From: Plasticicumulans lactativorans | Lineage (GTDB): Bacteria > Pseudomonadota > Gammaproteobacteria > Competibacterales > Competibacteraceae | Assembly (NCBI RefSeq): GCF_004341245.1 | Contig: NZ_SLWY01000003.1 | Span: 1 to 64,000 of the forward strand | DNA length: 64,000 bases | Direction of reading: 5' to 3' | Shown here: piece by piece, positions 8,273 through 21,201 of the stretch | Position numbering within the stretch: the stretch's first letter is position 1 | Layout: each line of letters opens with the position of its first letter | Notes under the pieces: generated by a model | Told to the model about the DNA's origin: nothing | Databases searched by the model: none | The model's input: only the letters and a program-made list of their open reading frames with translations | Made by a program: the position numbers and the translations under genes

Positions 8273-9034
8273 TCAGAGAATCGTGCGCTGCAAGTTGCGC
8301 CGAGCCAGTGCGAACTTGGCCTGCAGGGTGCGCTCGTTGATGCCCATCGCGTTGCCGTGGTGCGCCACCATCGCACTGATGATGGCCTCCTGCGTCAGGA
8401 AGCTGGAATACGGCATGCCGCGGGGCGACTTGCCCAACAACAGCGTAAGCAAGCCGCCAACGATGTTGAGATAGGTCGATTCGCTGCGCGGCCCCGGCGT
8501 GTTCGCACGCTCGGCGTCAGCCGAACAGGCGGCGTGCTTCTTCAGCAGCGCCTCGTGCTCGACGCGCAGCGTCTCGTGTGCGCTTAGAAACTCCGCCAAC
8601 CGCGCCTTGATCACTTCCCGCTCGGCCAGCAATGCGCCCACCGTGTCCAGACTGACCGCCGGGTGAAGCGCACGCTCAACCTCGTCGAACAGGAACGCCG
8701 GTTTCTCGCCGGGGTAGTAGTGTGCCATCCAGGCTTTCAGATCGACGTGCCGCACCGTCAGCGACGGATCGTCCATCGCCAGGCGCTGCGTATCGCGCAC
8801 CAAGCCCTCCTTGCCATACGGCATCTCGCCGTGTGCGAGCGCATCGAAGACTCTTTCGGTGTTCAACCGCAGCAAGGGCCAGCGCGGAAACTCAGTTGTC
8901 TCCGGCAGAGGCCGCTGCCCCAAGGTGGCCAGGATGCGCCGCTCGAAGCGCAACAATCCGCTCCAGCGGATTGCTGCCTCGATCGGGCGGTAGTAGATCT
9001 TGGCGCCACCGGCCAGACTGCTCGACTTCGACAT
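8273..9034 (-). CDS. Uncharacterised ICE protein upstream of alpA
   Basis: A protein of 253 residues that I do not recognise. It has no signal peptide or membrane segment. The middle (about residues 145-175) is a helical, coiled-coil-like stretch (LLAEREVIKARLAEFLSAHETL). The C-terminus, FLTQEAIISAMVAHHGNAMGINERTLQAKFALARRNLQR, looks like a helix-turn-helix. It is the first gene of the leftward ICE module, 118 bp upstream of alpA. The ATG at 9034 follows GGAGG with eight-base spacing; a second ATG at 9049 is possible. Confidence 0.55.
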   Translation of the reverse strand: MSKSSSLAGGAKIYYRPIEAAIRWSGLLRFERRILATLGQRPLPETTEFPRWPLLRLNTERVFDALAHGEMPYGKEGLVRDTQRLAMDDPSLTVRHVDLKAWMAHYYPGEKPAFLFDEVERALHPAVSLDTVGALLAEREVIKARLAEFLSAHETLRVEHEALLKKHAACSADAERANTPGPRSESTYLNIVGGLLTLLLGKSPRGMPYSSFLTQEAIISAMVAHHGNAMGINERTLQAKFALARRNLQRTIL

Positions 9035-9565
9035 ATCGCACGCCTCCATTTGTCATCACACCCGGGGCGCGCACCCGCACCCGCCATGCAGGCGGCGTGC
9101 GTGGACGTCCAGGACGTCTCGGGGCAAAACGAGCAGGCGAAGCAGCGGCGAAGTCTGTGGCATCGGTGATGCCGCCTTTACCAGCGCGGGATGTGCCCCT
9201 TGTCGTGCATGGCCCCATCACGCAAAATTCCTAAGGCGCGAAAAATGCCGTTAACATCATCGACCGCGGGCGCCGTGCTTGACCCGGAAAGCCAGGCCAA
9301 AGTCTTTGCAGGGAAATGAACCTCGTAAAGCGCGATCAGCTCAACACGTCAGGACCGATACGCATATCGCAAGCACTCTTGCGCTGCGCGTCTTTGCTGT
9401 GACGGGTCACGATATGCATGCGAATCTCATCGCAGAATGCCGACCGCAAGCGCAGGCAAGGGCTGAGTAACTGCGCCAGCGGACCGCAGTAAGCAATTCC
9501 GGCCGTGGCAAAACAGGTCTGGCGCTTTGACCAAAATGGAATCGGTCAGCCCGCCTGCAACAGCC
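9035..9565. other. Intergenic stretch of 531 bp in the ICE, no supported gene
   Basis: This should hold the promoter of the leftward module. No coding pattern, tRNA or strong repeat was found. A small dyad CGATA-N4-TATCG lies at 9356-9369. Confidence 0.4.
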
Positions 9566-10477
9566 TCATGGGGTCCGTTGCGTATCCAGTGTCATATGGC
9601 CGACGCGCTGCGCACGGTCGATGAAGTGGCGCAGCGACCCCGACAAAGTGCCCTCGGGGTGCAGCAGGTAGGTCGTCAGCACCGCCGACTCTTCATCCAG
9701 TGGCCGGAAGATCAATTCCATCTGCCGGCAGGTCGGCACGTGCGCCGCGCTGGAAAATCCGATGCCATAGCCGGCCGCCACCAGAGCCAGCATCAGCGAG
9801 TGGGTCGTCACATACTCGGCCACGATCGGCAGCATCTCCGCCAAGCGCAGCAGGCGCTCAAATTGCCGGCTGCACTCTTCACACGCCTGCGGATCGAACA
9901 GAACCAGCGGGTAGCGCACCACCTCTTCCAACGGCACCCGCTTGTGCTCTAGCAAGGGGTGCCGCGCAGGGATGACAACGACCAACGGGTCTTGCCACAG
10001 CGGCATGGCGACCACACCGGACTCCATCACGCTGGCCATCGCCAAAGCCGCGTCGTACAGGTCGCTTCCCAGCCCGCCCACCACCTGCGGCAGCGGTGCC
10101 TCGAACAGCCGAACGCCCACTTCCGGCGCCTCCTCCCGGCACAGCGCGAGCAGCGCCGGCAATCGGACCTGCCCAACAAAGCCGGTCAGTGCGATCCGCA
10201 GGGTGCCTTGGTGTCCCGCCGCCACCGCCCGCGCCTTGGTCCGCGCTTGCTCAAGGGTCAGCAGCACATGCCGGGCCTCCTCCAGAAACACCTGCCCGGC
10301 CGGGGTCAGGCACACGCCCCGTGGCATGCGCTCCAGCAGCGTCACGCCCAGGTCAGCCTCCAGTTGGCGAATCGTCCTCGACAGGGGCGACTGCTCCACA
10401 TGCAGCCGCCGCGCCGCCCGGCCAAAGTGCAATTCCTCGCCCACCGCGATGAAGCAGCGAAGATGGCGCAATTTCAT
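9566..10477 (-). CDS. LysR family transcriptional regulator
   Basis: A protein of 303 residues with an N-terminal winged helix-turn-helix (LHFGRAARRLHVEQSPLSRTIRQLEADLG) and a C-terminal effector domain ending YLLHPEGTLSGSLRHFIDRAQ. It should act as a tetramer on a divergent promoter, with an unknown aromatic or small-molecule effector. The start MKLRHL was chosen by family alignment; upstream in-frame codons give an unlikely extension. It is divergent from a second LysR gene at 10924 and has no catabolic gene beside it. ICEclc-type elements carry LysR regulators near this end. Confidence 0.85.
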   Translation of the reverse strand: MKLRHLRCFIAVGEELHFGRAARRLHVEQSPLSRTIRQLEADLGVTLLERMPRGVCLTPAGQVFLEEARHVLLTLEQARTKARAVAAGHQGTLRIALTGFVGQVRLPALLALCREEAPEVGVRLFEAPLPQVVGGLGSDLYDAALAMASVMESGVVAMPLWQDPLVVVIPARHPLLEHKRVPLEEVVRYPLVLFDPQACEECSRQFERLLRLAEMLPIVAEYVTTHSLMLALVAAGYGIGFSSAAHVPTCRQMELIFRPLDEESAVLTTYLLHPEGTLSGSLRHFIDRAQRVGHMTLDTQRTP

Positions 10478-10923
10478 CTTTTCACCCCGGAACATGGAGT
10501 TCGTTCGTATGACCGCAGGGAACCGCATGAGTGCCTGCCTGTTGCGGTGCCTGTCACAGAGGGTTTCCATTCACCGCCGGCCGACCTTTCCTTGGCGCCA
10601 GGAGGTTGTGCGTGGCCGGACAAGGCTGGTTATTTCAACGTATTGCCTCGCCATGCAAGAGCACGCAAAATAGATACAAAGTTCCATAATGCATGTGCTG
10701 AAACGCTCGCTCTGACGTCAGCGAGTCGTCGCCAGCCGCACCGATACGAACTCCTGCACGCGTCAGGGCTGGCGCCGGCCTGATCCGCGGGAATCGACCG
10801 TCACCTAAACCTAGCAAGCATGAGCCCTTGAAGCAGTGTCATAGAGCAGGATGCAGGCGGGATCTTGATGTAAGTGCTGGCGCCGAAGAGCCCGAACCAG
10901 ACGACGACAGACAGGAGGCGGCC
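10478..10923. promoter_or_regulatory. Divergent intergenic region between two LysR genes
   Basis: This 446-bp stretch must carry the promoters of both regulators. No clear sigma-70 pair or gene was identified. Confidence 0.4.
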
Positions 10924-11832
10924 ATGGACTTCAGATTGCTGCGTTACTTCATCGCAGTTGCGGAAGAACTGCATCTGGCCCGTGCAGCCCAGCGTCTGGG
11001 GATCGAGCAATCGCCTCTGTCGCGCGCAATGCGGGAACTGGAAAGCCAACTCGGCGTACAGTTGTTCGACCGCAGCACACGCCTGACGCGGCTGACCTGG
11101 GCCGGCCAAGTGTTTCTCGGCGAATGCCGACGCGTGCAGGCCACCGTTGAGCAGGCAGTGAGGAGCGCAAAGGCCGCGGCACAGGGCTACCAGGGCCATC
11201 TGCGCATCGCCATCTGCGACAGCATGGCGCAGCCCCGGATCGCAACCCTGCTGGCTCGCAGCCGCGAGGATGAGCCCGAGCTGGAGGTTCGAGTCTTCGA
11301 ACTACCGTTCGCGCAGCAGCTCAAGATGCTGCACGACGATCTGCTGGACATCGGCTTTGCGTTTTCAAGCGCAGTGCATGATGGCCTCGTCGCCGAGTCG
11401 GTGTGGACCGATCCGCTGGCGGTGATCGTGCCCACACGCCATCCCTTGCTCGCGCACGTGGACGTGTCGCTGGTAGAAGCGTTGAAATTCCCGCTGGTTC
11501 TGTGTCATCCCGAATCGGGATCGGGCTACCGTCATCAGATTCAAGCGATGCTGCAGAACGCAAAGACGCCGCCCAGGGTGGTCGATGAAGTGACCACCCT
11601 GGGCGTGATGCTGACCCTGGTCGGCGCCGGTTACGGCATCGGCTTCGCCATCGCCTCGCAAGTGCAGACGCTACAGCGCCCGGACATCTCCATTCGTCCC
11701 CTGGCCGGCACCCCGCCGATGCTCTCTACCTACCTGCTGCGCCGCAAAGGCGAGCCCACGGACCCCATGAAGCGGTTCATCGAGCGAGTGAAAGACGGGG
11801 CTGCACCGGTCGATGATGCGCCAGGCCTTTGA
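10924..11832 (+). CDS. LysR family transcriptional regulator
   Basis: A protein of 302 residues with the same layout as the divergent LysR gene, and close in its DNA-binding helix (LHLARAAQRLGIEQSPLSRAMRELESQLG). The effector domain includes GAGYGIGFAIASQVQ. AGGAGG lies eight bases before the ATG. The pair looks like diverged paralogues (shared EQSPLSR and related flanks). It is the last gene before the ICE end at 12079, and no target operon is visible on either side. Confidence 0.85.
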   Translation: MDFRLLRYFIAVAEELHLARAAQRLGIEQSPLSRAMRELESQLGVQLFDRSTRLTRLTWAGQVFLGECRRVQATVEQAVRSAKAAAQGYQGHLRIAICDSMAQPRIATLLARSREDEPELEVRVFELPFAQQLKMLHDDLLDIGFAFSSAVHDGLVAESVWTDPLAVIVPTRHPLLAHVDVSLVEALKFPLVLCHPESGSGYRHQIQAMLQNAKTPPRVVDEVTTLGVMLTLVGAGYGIGFAIASQVQTLQRPDISIRPLAGTPPMLSTYLLRRKGEPTDPMKRFIERVKDGAAPVDDAPGL

Positions 11833-12061
11833 AGACGCAGTTCACCTGTCCGTTGCCGCCTGTGGTTTGCCAGTACTACGATGGACGTCCGGATGAAGTC
11901 CGACGCGCTGTGGCTTCGGGTGGATGTGCATGGCCCACTCTGGATCAACCGAAACGGCCTGCGTTGACCAGACCGAAGACATGAGTCCACAATCGAGTCC
12001 ATTCCGTGACCCATGGATCGGAAAAGACGTTCGTAATAAACGAGTTAGCGACCGGGTGCTG

Positions 12062-12079
12062 TTCCCATCACCCGCTCCA
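12062..12079 (+). other. ICE attachment site: 3' end of tRNA-Gly
   Basis: TTCCCATCACCCGCTCCA is the 3'-terminal 18 nt of a bacterial tRNA-Gly including CCA. The bases to its left do not complete a tRNA, so this is a fragment made by integration. It is followed at once by a rho-independent terminator, as expected after a tRNA gene. The intact tRNA-Gly should be at the far end of the ICE, outside the window. ICEclc-type elements use an 18-bp repeat of the same kind. Confidence 0.8.
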
Positions 12080-12088
12080 GATTTTCAT

Positions 12089-12115
12089 AAAAACCGCGCC
12101 CGCCGCGGTTTTTTT
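12089..12115 (+). terminator. Rho-independent terminator after the tRNA-Gly fragment
   Basis: CCGCG (12094-12098) pairs with CGCGG (12104-12108), flanked by five A and seven T, giving a 10-bp stem. It is probably the original terminator of the tRNA-Gly transcript. Confidence 0.8.
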
Positions 12116-12176
12116 GTGCGCGCGCTTTCCGTGGTCACGAACGCGCGCGTCATTCCGTAGCAACCCCCGCGTTTGA

Positions 12177-12998
<822 letters not shown>

Positions 12999-13097
12999 CG
13001 CGGGGCCCGTGCCCGCTGCGGCCGCGTGGACAGTAATTGGTGCCGTGCAGTAAGCTCCCCGCACTTTGAACGGGTAACGTGTCGCGACGGACATCGG

Positions 13098-13131
13098 GCG
13101 GGAGGGGCCATGACGGAACCCTCCCGCTTTT
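13098..13131 (+). terminator. GC-rich hairpin with T-run before carA
   Basis: GCGGGAGGG (13098-13106) pairs with CCCTCCCGC (13119-13127), followed by TTTT. It lies 100 bp after dapB and 22 bp before the carA start. It could end dapB transcripts or act as an attenuator in the carA leader, because the hairpin overlaps a 15-codon mini-ORF. Confidence 0.65.
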
Positions 13132-13157
13132 GTGTGTCCGGTGGAGGTAAGTCTTGA
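13110..13157 (+). CDS. Possible carA leader peptide, 15 residues
   Basis: The mini-ORF encodes [15 protein letters not shown]. It begins behind GGGAGGGG inside the left arm of the hairpin, and its TGA overlaps the carA TTG start (TTGA). Translating ribosomes would open the hairpin and the carA ribosome site. Pseudomonas carAB is known to have a regulatory leader with a short peptide. Whether this one is translated is inference. Confidence 0.4.
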   Translation: MTEPSRFCVSGGGKS

Positions 13158-14293
13158 GGAAGCCCGCGCTATTGGCCCTGGAAGACGGCAGTCTGTTCTG
13201 GGGCGAATCCATCGGGGCCGACGGTCTGACGACCGGTGAAGTGGTTTTCAACACCTCGATCACCGGCTATCAGGAAATCCTGACAGACCCGTCCTATGCC
13301 CACCAGATCGTCACCCTCACCTATCCGCACATCGGCAACGTCGGCACCAATCCGGGCGACGAGGAGGCTGCGCGGATCTGGGCGGCCGGGCTGGTCGTGC
13401 GCGATTGCCCGCGGCGTGCGAGCAACTGGCGCAGCCGCCAGCCGCTGGACGCCTACCTGCACGCCCGCGGCGTGGTGGCGATCGCCGACATCGACACGCG
13501 GCGGCTGACGCGCATCCTGCGCGAGCACGGCGCCCAGAGCGGCTGCATCATGGCCGGCGATGCGGTCGACGAGCAGGCCGCCCTCGCCGCGGCGCGGGCC
13601 TGCGTCGGCCTCAAGGGGCTCGACCTCGCCAAGGTGGTGTCGGTCACCGAGCCCTACGAGTGGGGCGCGGGCACCTGGCGGCTGGCGGGCGACGACTTCG
13701 CCGCCCCTGCGCACCTGCCCTGGCACGTGGTGGCGTACGACTTCGGCGTCAAGCGCAACATCCTGCGCATGCTCGTCGAGCGCGGCTGCCGGGTCACCGT
13801 GGTGCCGGCGCAGACGCCGGCGCGGGACGTCCTGGCCTGCGCGCCCGACGGCGTGTTCCTGTCGAACGGCCCCGGCGACCCGGAGCCCTGCGACTACGCG
13901 ATCCGCGCGATCCGCGAGCTGCTCGAAGCGCGGGTGCCGATCTTCGGCATCTGCCTCGGGCACCAGTTGCTCGGCCTGGCGTCCGGCGCGCGTACCGTGA
14001 AGATGAAGTTCGGCCACCACGGCGGCAATCATCCGGTGCAGGATCTGGCCACGGGGCGGGTGATGATTTCGAGCCAGAACCACGGCTTCGCGGTCGACGA
14101 GTCGACGCTGCCGCCGGTGCTGCGCACCACGCATCGCTCGCTGTTCGACGGTACCCTGCAGGGGATCGAGCGCACCGACGCGCCGGCCTTCAGCTTCCAG
14201 GGGCACCCCGAAGCCAGCCCCGGGCCGCACGACGTGGCGCCCCTGTTCGATCGCTTCATCGAGCTGCTGGTCGCCGCGCACGGCGCGCGCTGA
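13154..14293 (+). CDS. carA: Carbamoyl-phosphate synthase small subunit
   Basis: A protein of 379 residues supplying ammonia from glutamine to CarB for arginine and pyrimidine synthesis. The N-terminal domain starts [19 protein letters not shown]. The class I glutamine amidotransferase domain has the nucleophile in [11 protein letters not shown] and the His/Glu pair in [11 protein letters not shown]. The start is TTG, chosen because GGAGG lies seven bases before it and no closer ATG or GTG fits the family N-terminus. The carB gene follows after 89 bp. Confidence 0.96.
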   Translation: MRKPALLALEDGSLFWGESIGADGLTTGEVVFNTSITGYQEILTDPSYAHQIVTLTYPHIGNVGTNPGDEEAARIWAAGLVVRDCPRRASNWRSRQPLDAYLHARGVVAIADIDTRRLTRILREHGAQSGCIMAGDAVDEQAALAAARACVGLKGLDLAKVVSVTEPYEWGAGTWRLAGDDFAAPAHLPWHVVAYDFGVKRNILRMLVERGCRVTVVPAQTPARDVLACAPDGVFLSNGPGDPEPCDYAIRAIRELLEARVPIFGICLGHQLLGLASGARTVKMKFGHHGGNHPVQDLATGRVMISSQNHGFAVDESTLPPVLRTTHRSLFDGTLQGIERTDAPAFSFQGHPEASPGPHDVAPLFDRFIELLVAAHGAR

Positions 14294-14382
14294 AGCCCTC
14301 CTTCCGGGGCGGAGCCGCCCGTCGCGCGCCTCCGCCCTCGCATTCGCCGACGGTCTAACACGCCGCCCACGCGGGACACCCC

Positions 14383-17606
<3,224 letters not shown>

Positions 17607-17610
<4 letters not shown>

Positions 17611-18086
17611 GCCAGAAGGTGCCGATGACCGCCGTTGGGGCGGAACGACTCAGGAACGAGTTGCAGGAACTGAAGAGCGTGGCCCGTCCGGCGGTGATCC
17701 AGGCGATCGCCGAGGCGCGCGCGCACGGCGACCTGAAGGAAAACGCCGAGTATGCCGCCGCCCGCGAGCAGCAGGGCTTCATCGAGGGGCGCATCCAGGA
17801 GCTCGAATACAAGCTCTCGCATGCGCACGTGATCGACGTCACCAAGATGGAGAACACCGGCAAGGTGATCTTCGGCGTCACCGTCACCCTCGACGACGGC
17901 GACAGCGGCGACGAGGTGCGCTACCAGATCGTCGGCGAGGACGAGGCCGACATCAAAGCCGGCCGCATCTCCGTCAACTCGCCGATCGCCCGCGCGCTGA
18001 TCGGCAAGCAGGAGGGCGATACGGTCGACGTGCAGACCCCGGGCGGCGTGCGCCGCTACGAGATCGTCGCCGTCGAACACCTCTGA
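17607..18086 (+). CDS. greA: Transcription elongation factor GreA
   Basis: A protein of 159 residues that rescues backtracked RNA polymerase by stimulating transcript cleavage. The N-terminal coiled coil carries the acidic tip ([28 protein letters not shown]). The C-terminal domain ends [23 protein letters not shown]. Length and motifs match the family. It overlaps carB by four bases. A GC-rich hairpin follows 31 bp after the stop. Confidence 0.97.
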
Positions 18087-18117
18087 GTGGCGCTGCCGCG
18101 GGCGCCTCGCCGAGCGA

Positions 18118-18148
18118 ACGGGCAGCCTGCGGGCTGCCCGTCGCGTTT
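18118..18148 (+). terminator. Hairpin after greA
   Basis: ACGGGCAGCC (18118-18127) pairs with GGCTGCCCGT (18132-18141), followed by a short interrupted T tract. It probably ends the carAB-greA transcript. Confidence 0.6.
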
Positions 18149-18169
18149 CAACGACCCGGGAGGGATCCG

Positions 18170-18946
18170 ATGATCGCCGTCACCCGCCTGTTCCACCTGC
18201 TGCTCGCCTGCCTGGGCCCGCTGCTCGCCGCCCCGGCCGCCGCCGCCGGCCTGCCCGACACCATCGACGCGGTGCGCCCCGGTGTCGTCGCCATCGGCAC
18301 CTTCCAGGCGACGCGCCGGCCGCCGGCGAATTTCCTCGGCACCGGCTTCGTCGTCGCCAACGGCCAGTACGTCGTCACCAACGCGCACGTGGTGGCCGCC
18401 ACGCTCGATGCCGCCAACCGCGAGTTCTTCGCCGTGTTCGCCGGCCGCGGCAGCGAGTTCGCGACCCGCGAGGCGACCAAGGTCGAGATCGACCTCGAAC
18501 ACGATCTCGCCCTGCTGAAGATCAAGGCCGACCCGTTGCCGGCGCTCAAGCTCGGCAGCGGGCTGCCGCGCGAGGGGCAGGAGATCGCCTTCACCGGCTT
18601 CCCGATCGGCGTCGTGCTCGGCCTGTATCCGGTCACCCACCGCGGCATCGTCTCCGCGGTGACACCCGTCGCGATCCCCTCGCCCTCGGCCGGACAGCTC
18701 GACGCCAATGCCATCCACCGGCTCGGCAAGCCCTACGACGTGCTGCAGCTCGACGCCACCGCCTACCCCGGCAACAGCGGCAGCCCGGTCTACGACCCGG
18801 CGAGCGGGCGCGTCGTCGGCGTCATCAACTCGGTGTTCGTCAAGGAGACCAAGGAAAACGTGCTGCAGAAGCCGAGCGGCATCAGCTACGCGATCCCGGT
18901 CGAGCACGTGCGCGCGCTGCTGCGCAAGGCCGGCGTCGGCGGCTAG
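18170..18946 (+). CDS. Secreted trypsin-like serine protease (S1C type)
   Basis: A protein of 258 residues. An N-terminal signal peptide (hydrophobic LLACLGPLLAAPAAAA, cut after about residue 26) sends it to the periplasm. The catalytic triad is visible as His in TNAHVV, Asp in EHDLALLKI and Ser in GNSGSPV. There is no PDZ domain, so it is not a full DegP/DegQ protease. The substrate is unknown. It stands alone between greA and tRNA-Val. Confidence 0.85.
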   Translation: MIAVTRLFHLLLACLGPLLAAPAAAAGLPDTIDAVRPGVVAIGTFQATRRPPANFLGTGFVVANGQYVVTNAHVVAATLDAANREFFAVFAGRGSEFATREATKVEIDLEHDLALLKIKADPLPALKLGSGLPREGQEIAFTGFPIGVVLGLYPVTHRGIVSAVTPVAIPSPSAGQLDANAIHRLGKPYDVLQLDATAYPGNSGSPVYDPASGRVVGVINSVFVKETKENVLQKPSGISYAIPVEHVRALLRKAGVGG

Positions 18947-19008
18947 CCGGCATCGCGCGCGAGGGTTGACGCCCACCGGGCCGATCTTTATTCTTCGCCG
19001 CCTGTTTC

Positions 19009-19083
19009 GGGCGATTAGCTCAGCGGGAGAGCACTTCCTTCACACGGAAGGGGTCGGTGGTTCGATCCCACCATCGCCCACCA
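19009..19083 (+). tRNA. tRNA-Val (anticodon CAC)
   Basis: A complete cloverleaf with encoded CCA: acceptor GGGCGAT/ATCGCCC, D arm GCTC/GAGC, anticodon arm CTTCC-TTCACAC-GGAAG, and T arm GGTGG/CCACC. The anticodon CAC reads GUG valine codons. Its 3' half is duplicated at 49392-49463, so this gene is the integration site of the neighbouring island and remains intact. Confidence 0.95.
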
Positions 19084-19107
19084 GATAAAACAACGGCTTA
19101 GGCGGAA
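19036..19107 (+). repeat. attL: left copy of 72-bp direct repeat
   Basis: It runs from the anticodon stem of tRNA-Val through the CCA end into the following terminator. It is identical to 49392-49463; the next base differs (A versus G). The length is unusually large for a tRNA att core. Confidence 0.92.
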
Positions 19108-19126
19108 ACGCCTAGGCCGTTTTTGT
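19093..19126 (+). terminator. Terminator after tRNA-Val
   Basis: ACGGCTTAGGCG (19093-19104) pairs with CGCCTAGGCCGT (19109-19120) around a GAAA loop, then a T-rich tract. A near-identical hairpin follows the right att copy. Confidence 0.85.
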
Positions 19127-19239
19127 TTTTTCTGACTGTATGTGGCACTACGTGTGGCAGTCGGTGCGGCGATTGCTTGGCCGTATGGCAGTGCATGTAG
19201 CAACTGTCGCCGCCTGCGACGTGTCAGGCGACACAAAAA

Positions 19240-19428
19240 ATTGACCCCTGGCGACACTGAGAACTGCCTCCTTCGTTGAAGAGATAGGTCGAGATGGAAG
19301 AGGTATTCGCCCGACCTCCTGAGGTCGAGGCAAGTCGAGGGGGCGGGACGATGTGGGCGCTGCAGGAAGTGCAGAAGGTGTTGGCACTGTCAGCGCTAGG
19401 CTGGGGGCCTTGGCCCGAGGAGGTACGC
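19240..19428 (+). pseudogene. Possible IS21-type remnant (istA 5' end)
   Basis: The segment ATTGACCCCTGGCGACACTG followed by a short frame MEEVFARPPEVEASRGGGTM then WALQEVQKVLALSALGWG resembles the left end and transposase start of IS21-family elements as I remember them. The frame breaks off after about 45 codons, where the SRAP fragment begins. This is recognition by pattern only. Confidence 0.35.
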
Positions 19429-19429
19429 C

Positions 19430-19670
19430 ATGTGTGGTCGCTCCGCCCAACACCGCAACCTGGAGACCCTGGGCGCGTTGCTTGGCGCCGCGGGGCCTCG
19501 ACGACTGGCAACCGCGCTACAACATCGCGCTGACCACGCTGGTGCTGGTGCTGGTGCTGGTGCGACGGTGCGCGCCACCTCGGCCGCTACCGCTGGGGCC
19601 TGGTGCCGACGTGGAACCAGAAGCCTGAGATCACCCACGTGACGTTCAATGCCCGCGCCGAGCGGATATA
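19430..19670 (+). pseudogene. SRAP/YedK pseudogene (SOS-associated peptidase), frameshifted and internally deleted
   Basis: The gene starts MCGRSAQHRNLETLGALLGA behind GAGGAGG; the MCGR start carries the catalytic Cys2 of SRAP proteins. After a frameshift near 19490 the pieces DDWQPRYNIA and GRYRWGLVPTWNQKPE then FNARAERI continue the family pattern, ending at TAG 19668. Intact SRAP proteins have about 200 residues and bind abasic sites in single-stranded DNA. Here only about 80 codons remain, across shifted frames. It lies next to other SOS genes in decay. Confidence 0.75.
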
Positions 19671-19769
19671 GCGAGCGCGCCGGCCTTCTGGTTCGCGTAC
19701 GGCGTAAGCCTCGCCGCTGCCGCCCGTACGTGCCACCCGCCACCCGGGCCGCCCCACTGGGCGCCGGTG

Positions 19770-20745
19770 TGCGCGAGGTCCAGTGGAAATCGCGCGACCG
19801 CACCGTCAGTGCACCGAGCAGCGCGGTGTGATCGGCGAGGCGCTCGGCGATCAGGTGCACGACCTCGCCCTCGCGGCGCAGCGTGCCGATCACGCCGAGC
19901 AGGCGCGCGTGCGCCGCGGTGTTGCGGTAGCGGCGCTTGACCCGGTCCCAGACGATCAGGTTGGTGCTGCCAGTCTCGTCCTCCAGCGTCACGAACACCG
20001 CGCCGTGCGCGCTGTCGGGCTGCTGGCGCGCGACCACTAGGCCGATCAGGTGCACGCGCGTGCCGTCGGCGCCGGCCTGCACGCCGGCGCAGCGGCAGGC
20101 GCCACGGCGCTGCAGGGCGTCCGAGCGTCAGCCCAAGGCTCGCGTAATCCGCCACCAGCGCCTCGCCCTCGGTGACCACGGGCAGGCACGGGAGCGCTTC
20201 CTGCGTTGGTGCGGGCGCCCGCGGGGCCGGGCGTCGTGCACCGCCAGCGCCTGCCAGCGGGCCTGATGCCGGTCGCCGGCCAGTTTGGCGAAGGCGTCGG
20301 CTGCGACCGGCGCGTCGCGGGCGTGCCGGTCGAGAGCGGCGCGGCGCACCGCGTCATCGAGGTCGCGGAACAGGGGCCGTGCCTGCGCGTCGACCAGACG
20401 CCGCACCACGTCCTGCGCCAGCCCTTTGACCAGCCGCAGGCCGAGGAGCAGCGCGAGGCCGGCCGCGCCGGCGGGCTCCAGCGCGCAATCCCAGGCGCTC
20501 GCCTCGATCCGCACGGGCCCGCACCTCCATGCCGTGGCGGCGGGCATCCTGCAGCAGCTGCTCGGGGGCGTAGAAGCCCATCGGCTGGCTGTTGAGCAGG
20601 CTGCAGAAGAAGGCGGCCGGCTCGTGGCACTTGAGCCAGGCCGACACGTAGGCGAGCTCGCGGCGTGTGACTCGGGGAAGCCGTATTCGCCGAAACCCTC
20701 GATCTGTCGGATGATGCGTCGCGCGAAGGCGTCGGCGTAGCCGCG
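19770..20745 (-). pseudogene. dnaE2: dnaE2 C-terminal remnant (error-prone polymerase)
   Basis: Fragments of DnaE2 can be followed through several frames: [20 protein letters not shown], then [20 protein letters not shown] and [20 protein letters not shown], then [16 protein letters not shown], and the C-terminal OB-fold region VTLEDETGSTNLIVWDRV and EVVHLIAERLADHTALLG. At least three frameshifts are needed. The N-terminal catalytic two thirds are missing. DnaE2 normally works with ImuA and ImuB in SOS mutagenesis. Confidence 0.85.
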
Positions 20746-21028
20746 CGCGGACCTGGGCGCGCTGTAGGCGTAGGCCTACCTGTGCCAGCGTGTGCAGGGT
20801 GGCACGCTCCAGCGCCGGTTCACGCCGGTGCGGCCGCAGTCCGGCGCAGCGGATGAGCGCCTCGGCGAGTGCATCGCCCGCGGTCACCCCGCGCTTGCGC
20901 GCGGCCGCGTTGCAGGCATGCACCTGGTCGCACCCGGCGACGGTCGCGGTGATCGCCAGTGGTGTGTGCCCATCGTCGGCGAAGCATTCGAGCGCCAGGT
21001 GCTCACACCACAGATCGAGCCAGAGCAT
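20746..21028 (-). pseudogene. imuB: imuB N-terminal remnant
   Basis: About 90 codons from an ATG at 21028 match the start of ImuB, the inactive Y-family polymerase of the mutasome: [20 protein letters not shown], then [20 protein letters not shown] and [20 protein letters not shown]. The frame then runs directly into dnaE2 sequence, so one deletion removed most of imuB and the first part of dnaE2. About 170 bp of unexplained sequence separates it from imuA. Confidence 0.75.
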
Positions 21029-21201
21029 CGGTGCCCAGCGGAGTGGAGTAGAAGCTGTTGGGCACCCACTCGCCATCCCTGTCGAGCATCCCGGCTTCGC
21101 GGGCGCCCATCCCGTGCCTCTACGGCGTGTCCAACGGCCCCGGTTCGCCCTGCGCATCGGGCCTGCTACGCCCGTCGAGACGCGCTGCGCAGACCCGACG
21201 C

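Larger units (their letters stand above)
1..12079. mobile_element. Right end of an integrative and conjugative element (ICE), partial
   Basis: A run of leftward genes belongs to families that travel together in PFGI-1/ICEclc/PAGI-2-type ICEs: topB, ssb, DUF3158, PFL_4669 type, LOTUS, STY4528 type, DUF2857, parB, parA and alpA. The block ends at 12062-12079 in an 18-nt stretch matching the 3' end of a tRNA-Gly gene, followed by a terminator and the core gene dapB. This family normally integrates at tRNA-Gly. No integrase or conjugation gene is in the window, so they should lie to the left. Gene families and the att-like end are seen; element type and extent are inferred. Confidence 0.85.

Noticed and set aside
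11924-12160. Small open frame spanning the ICE end
   Set aside because: It crosses the tRNA-Gly fragment and terminator and has no ribosome site.
20172-20740. Rightward frames inside the dnaE2 remnant
   Set aside because: The leftward strand shows clear DnaE2 family sequence in pieces; the rightward frames match nothing.
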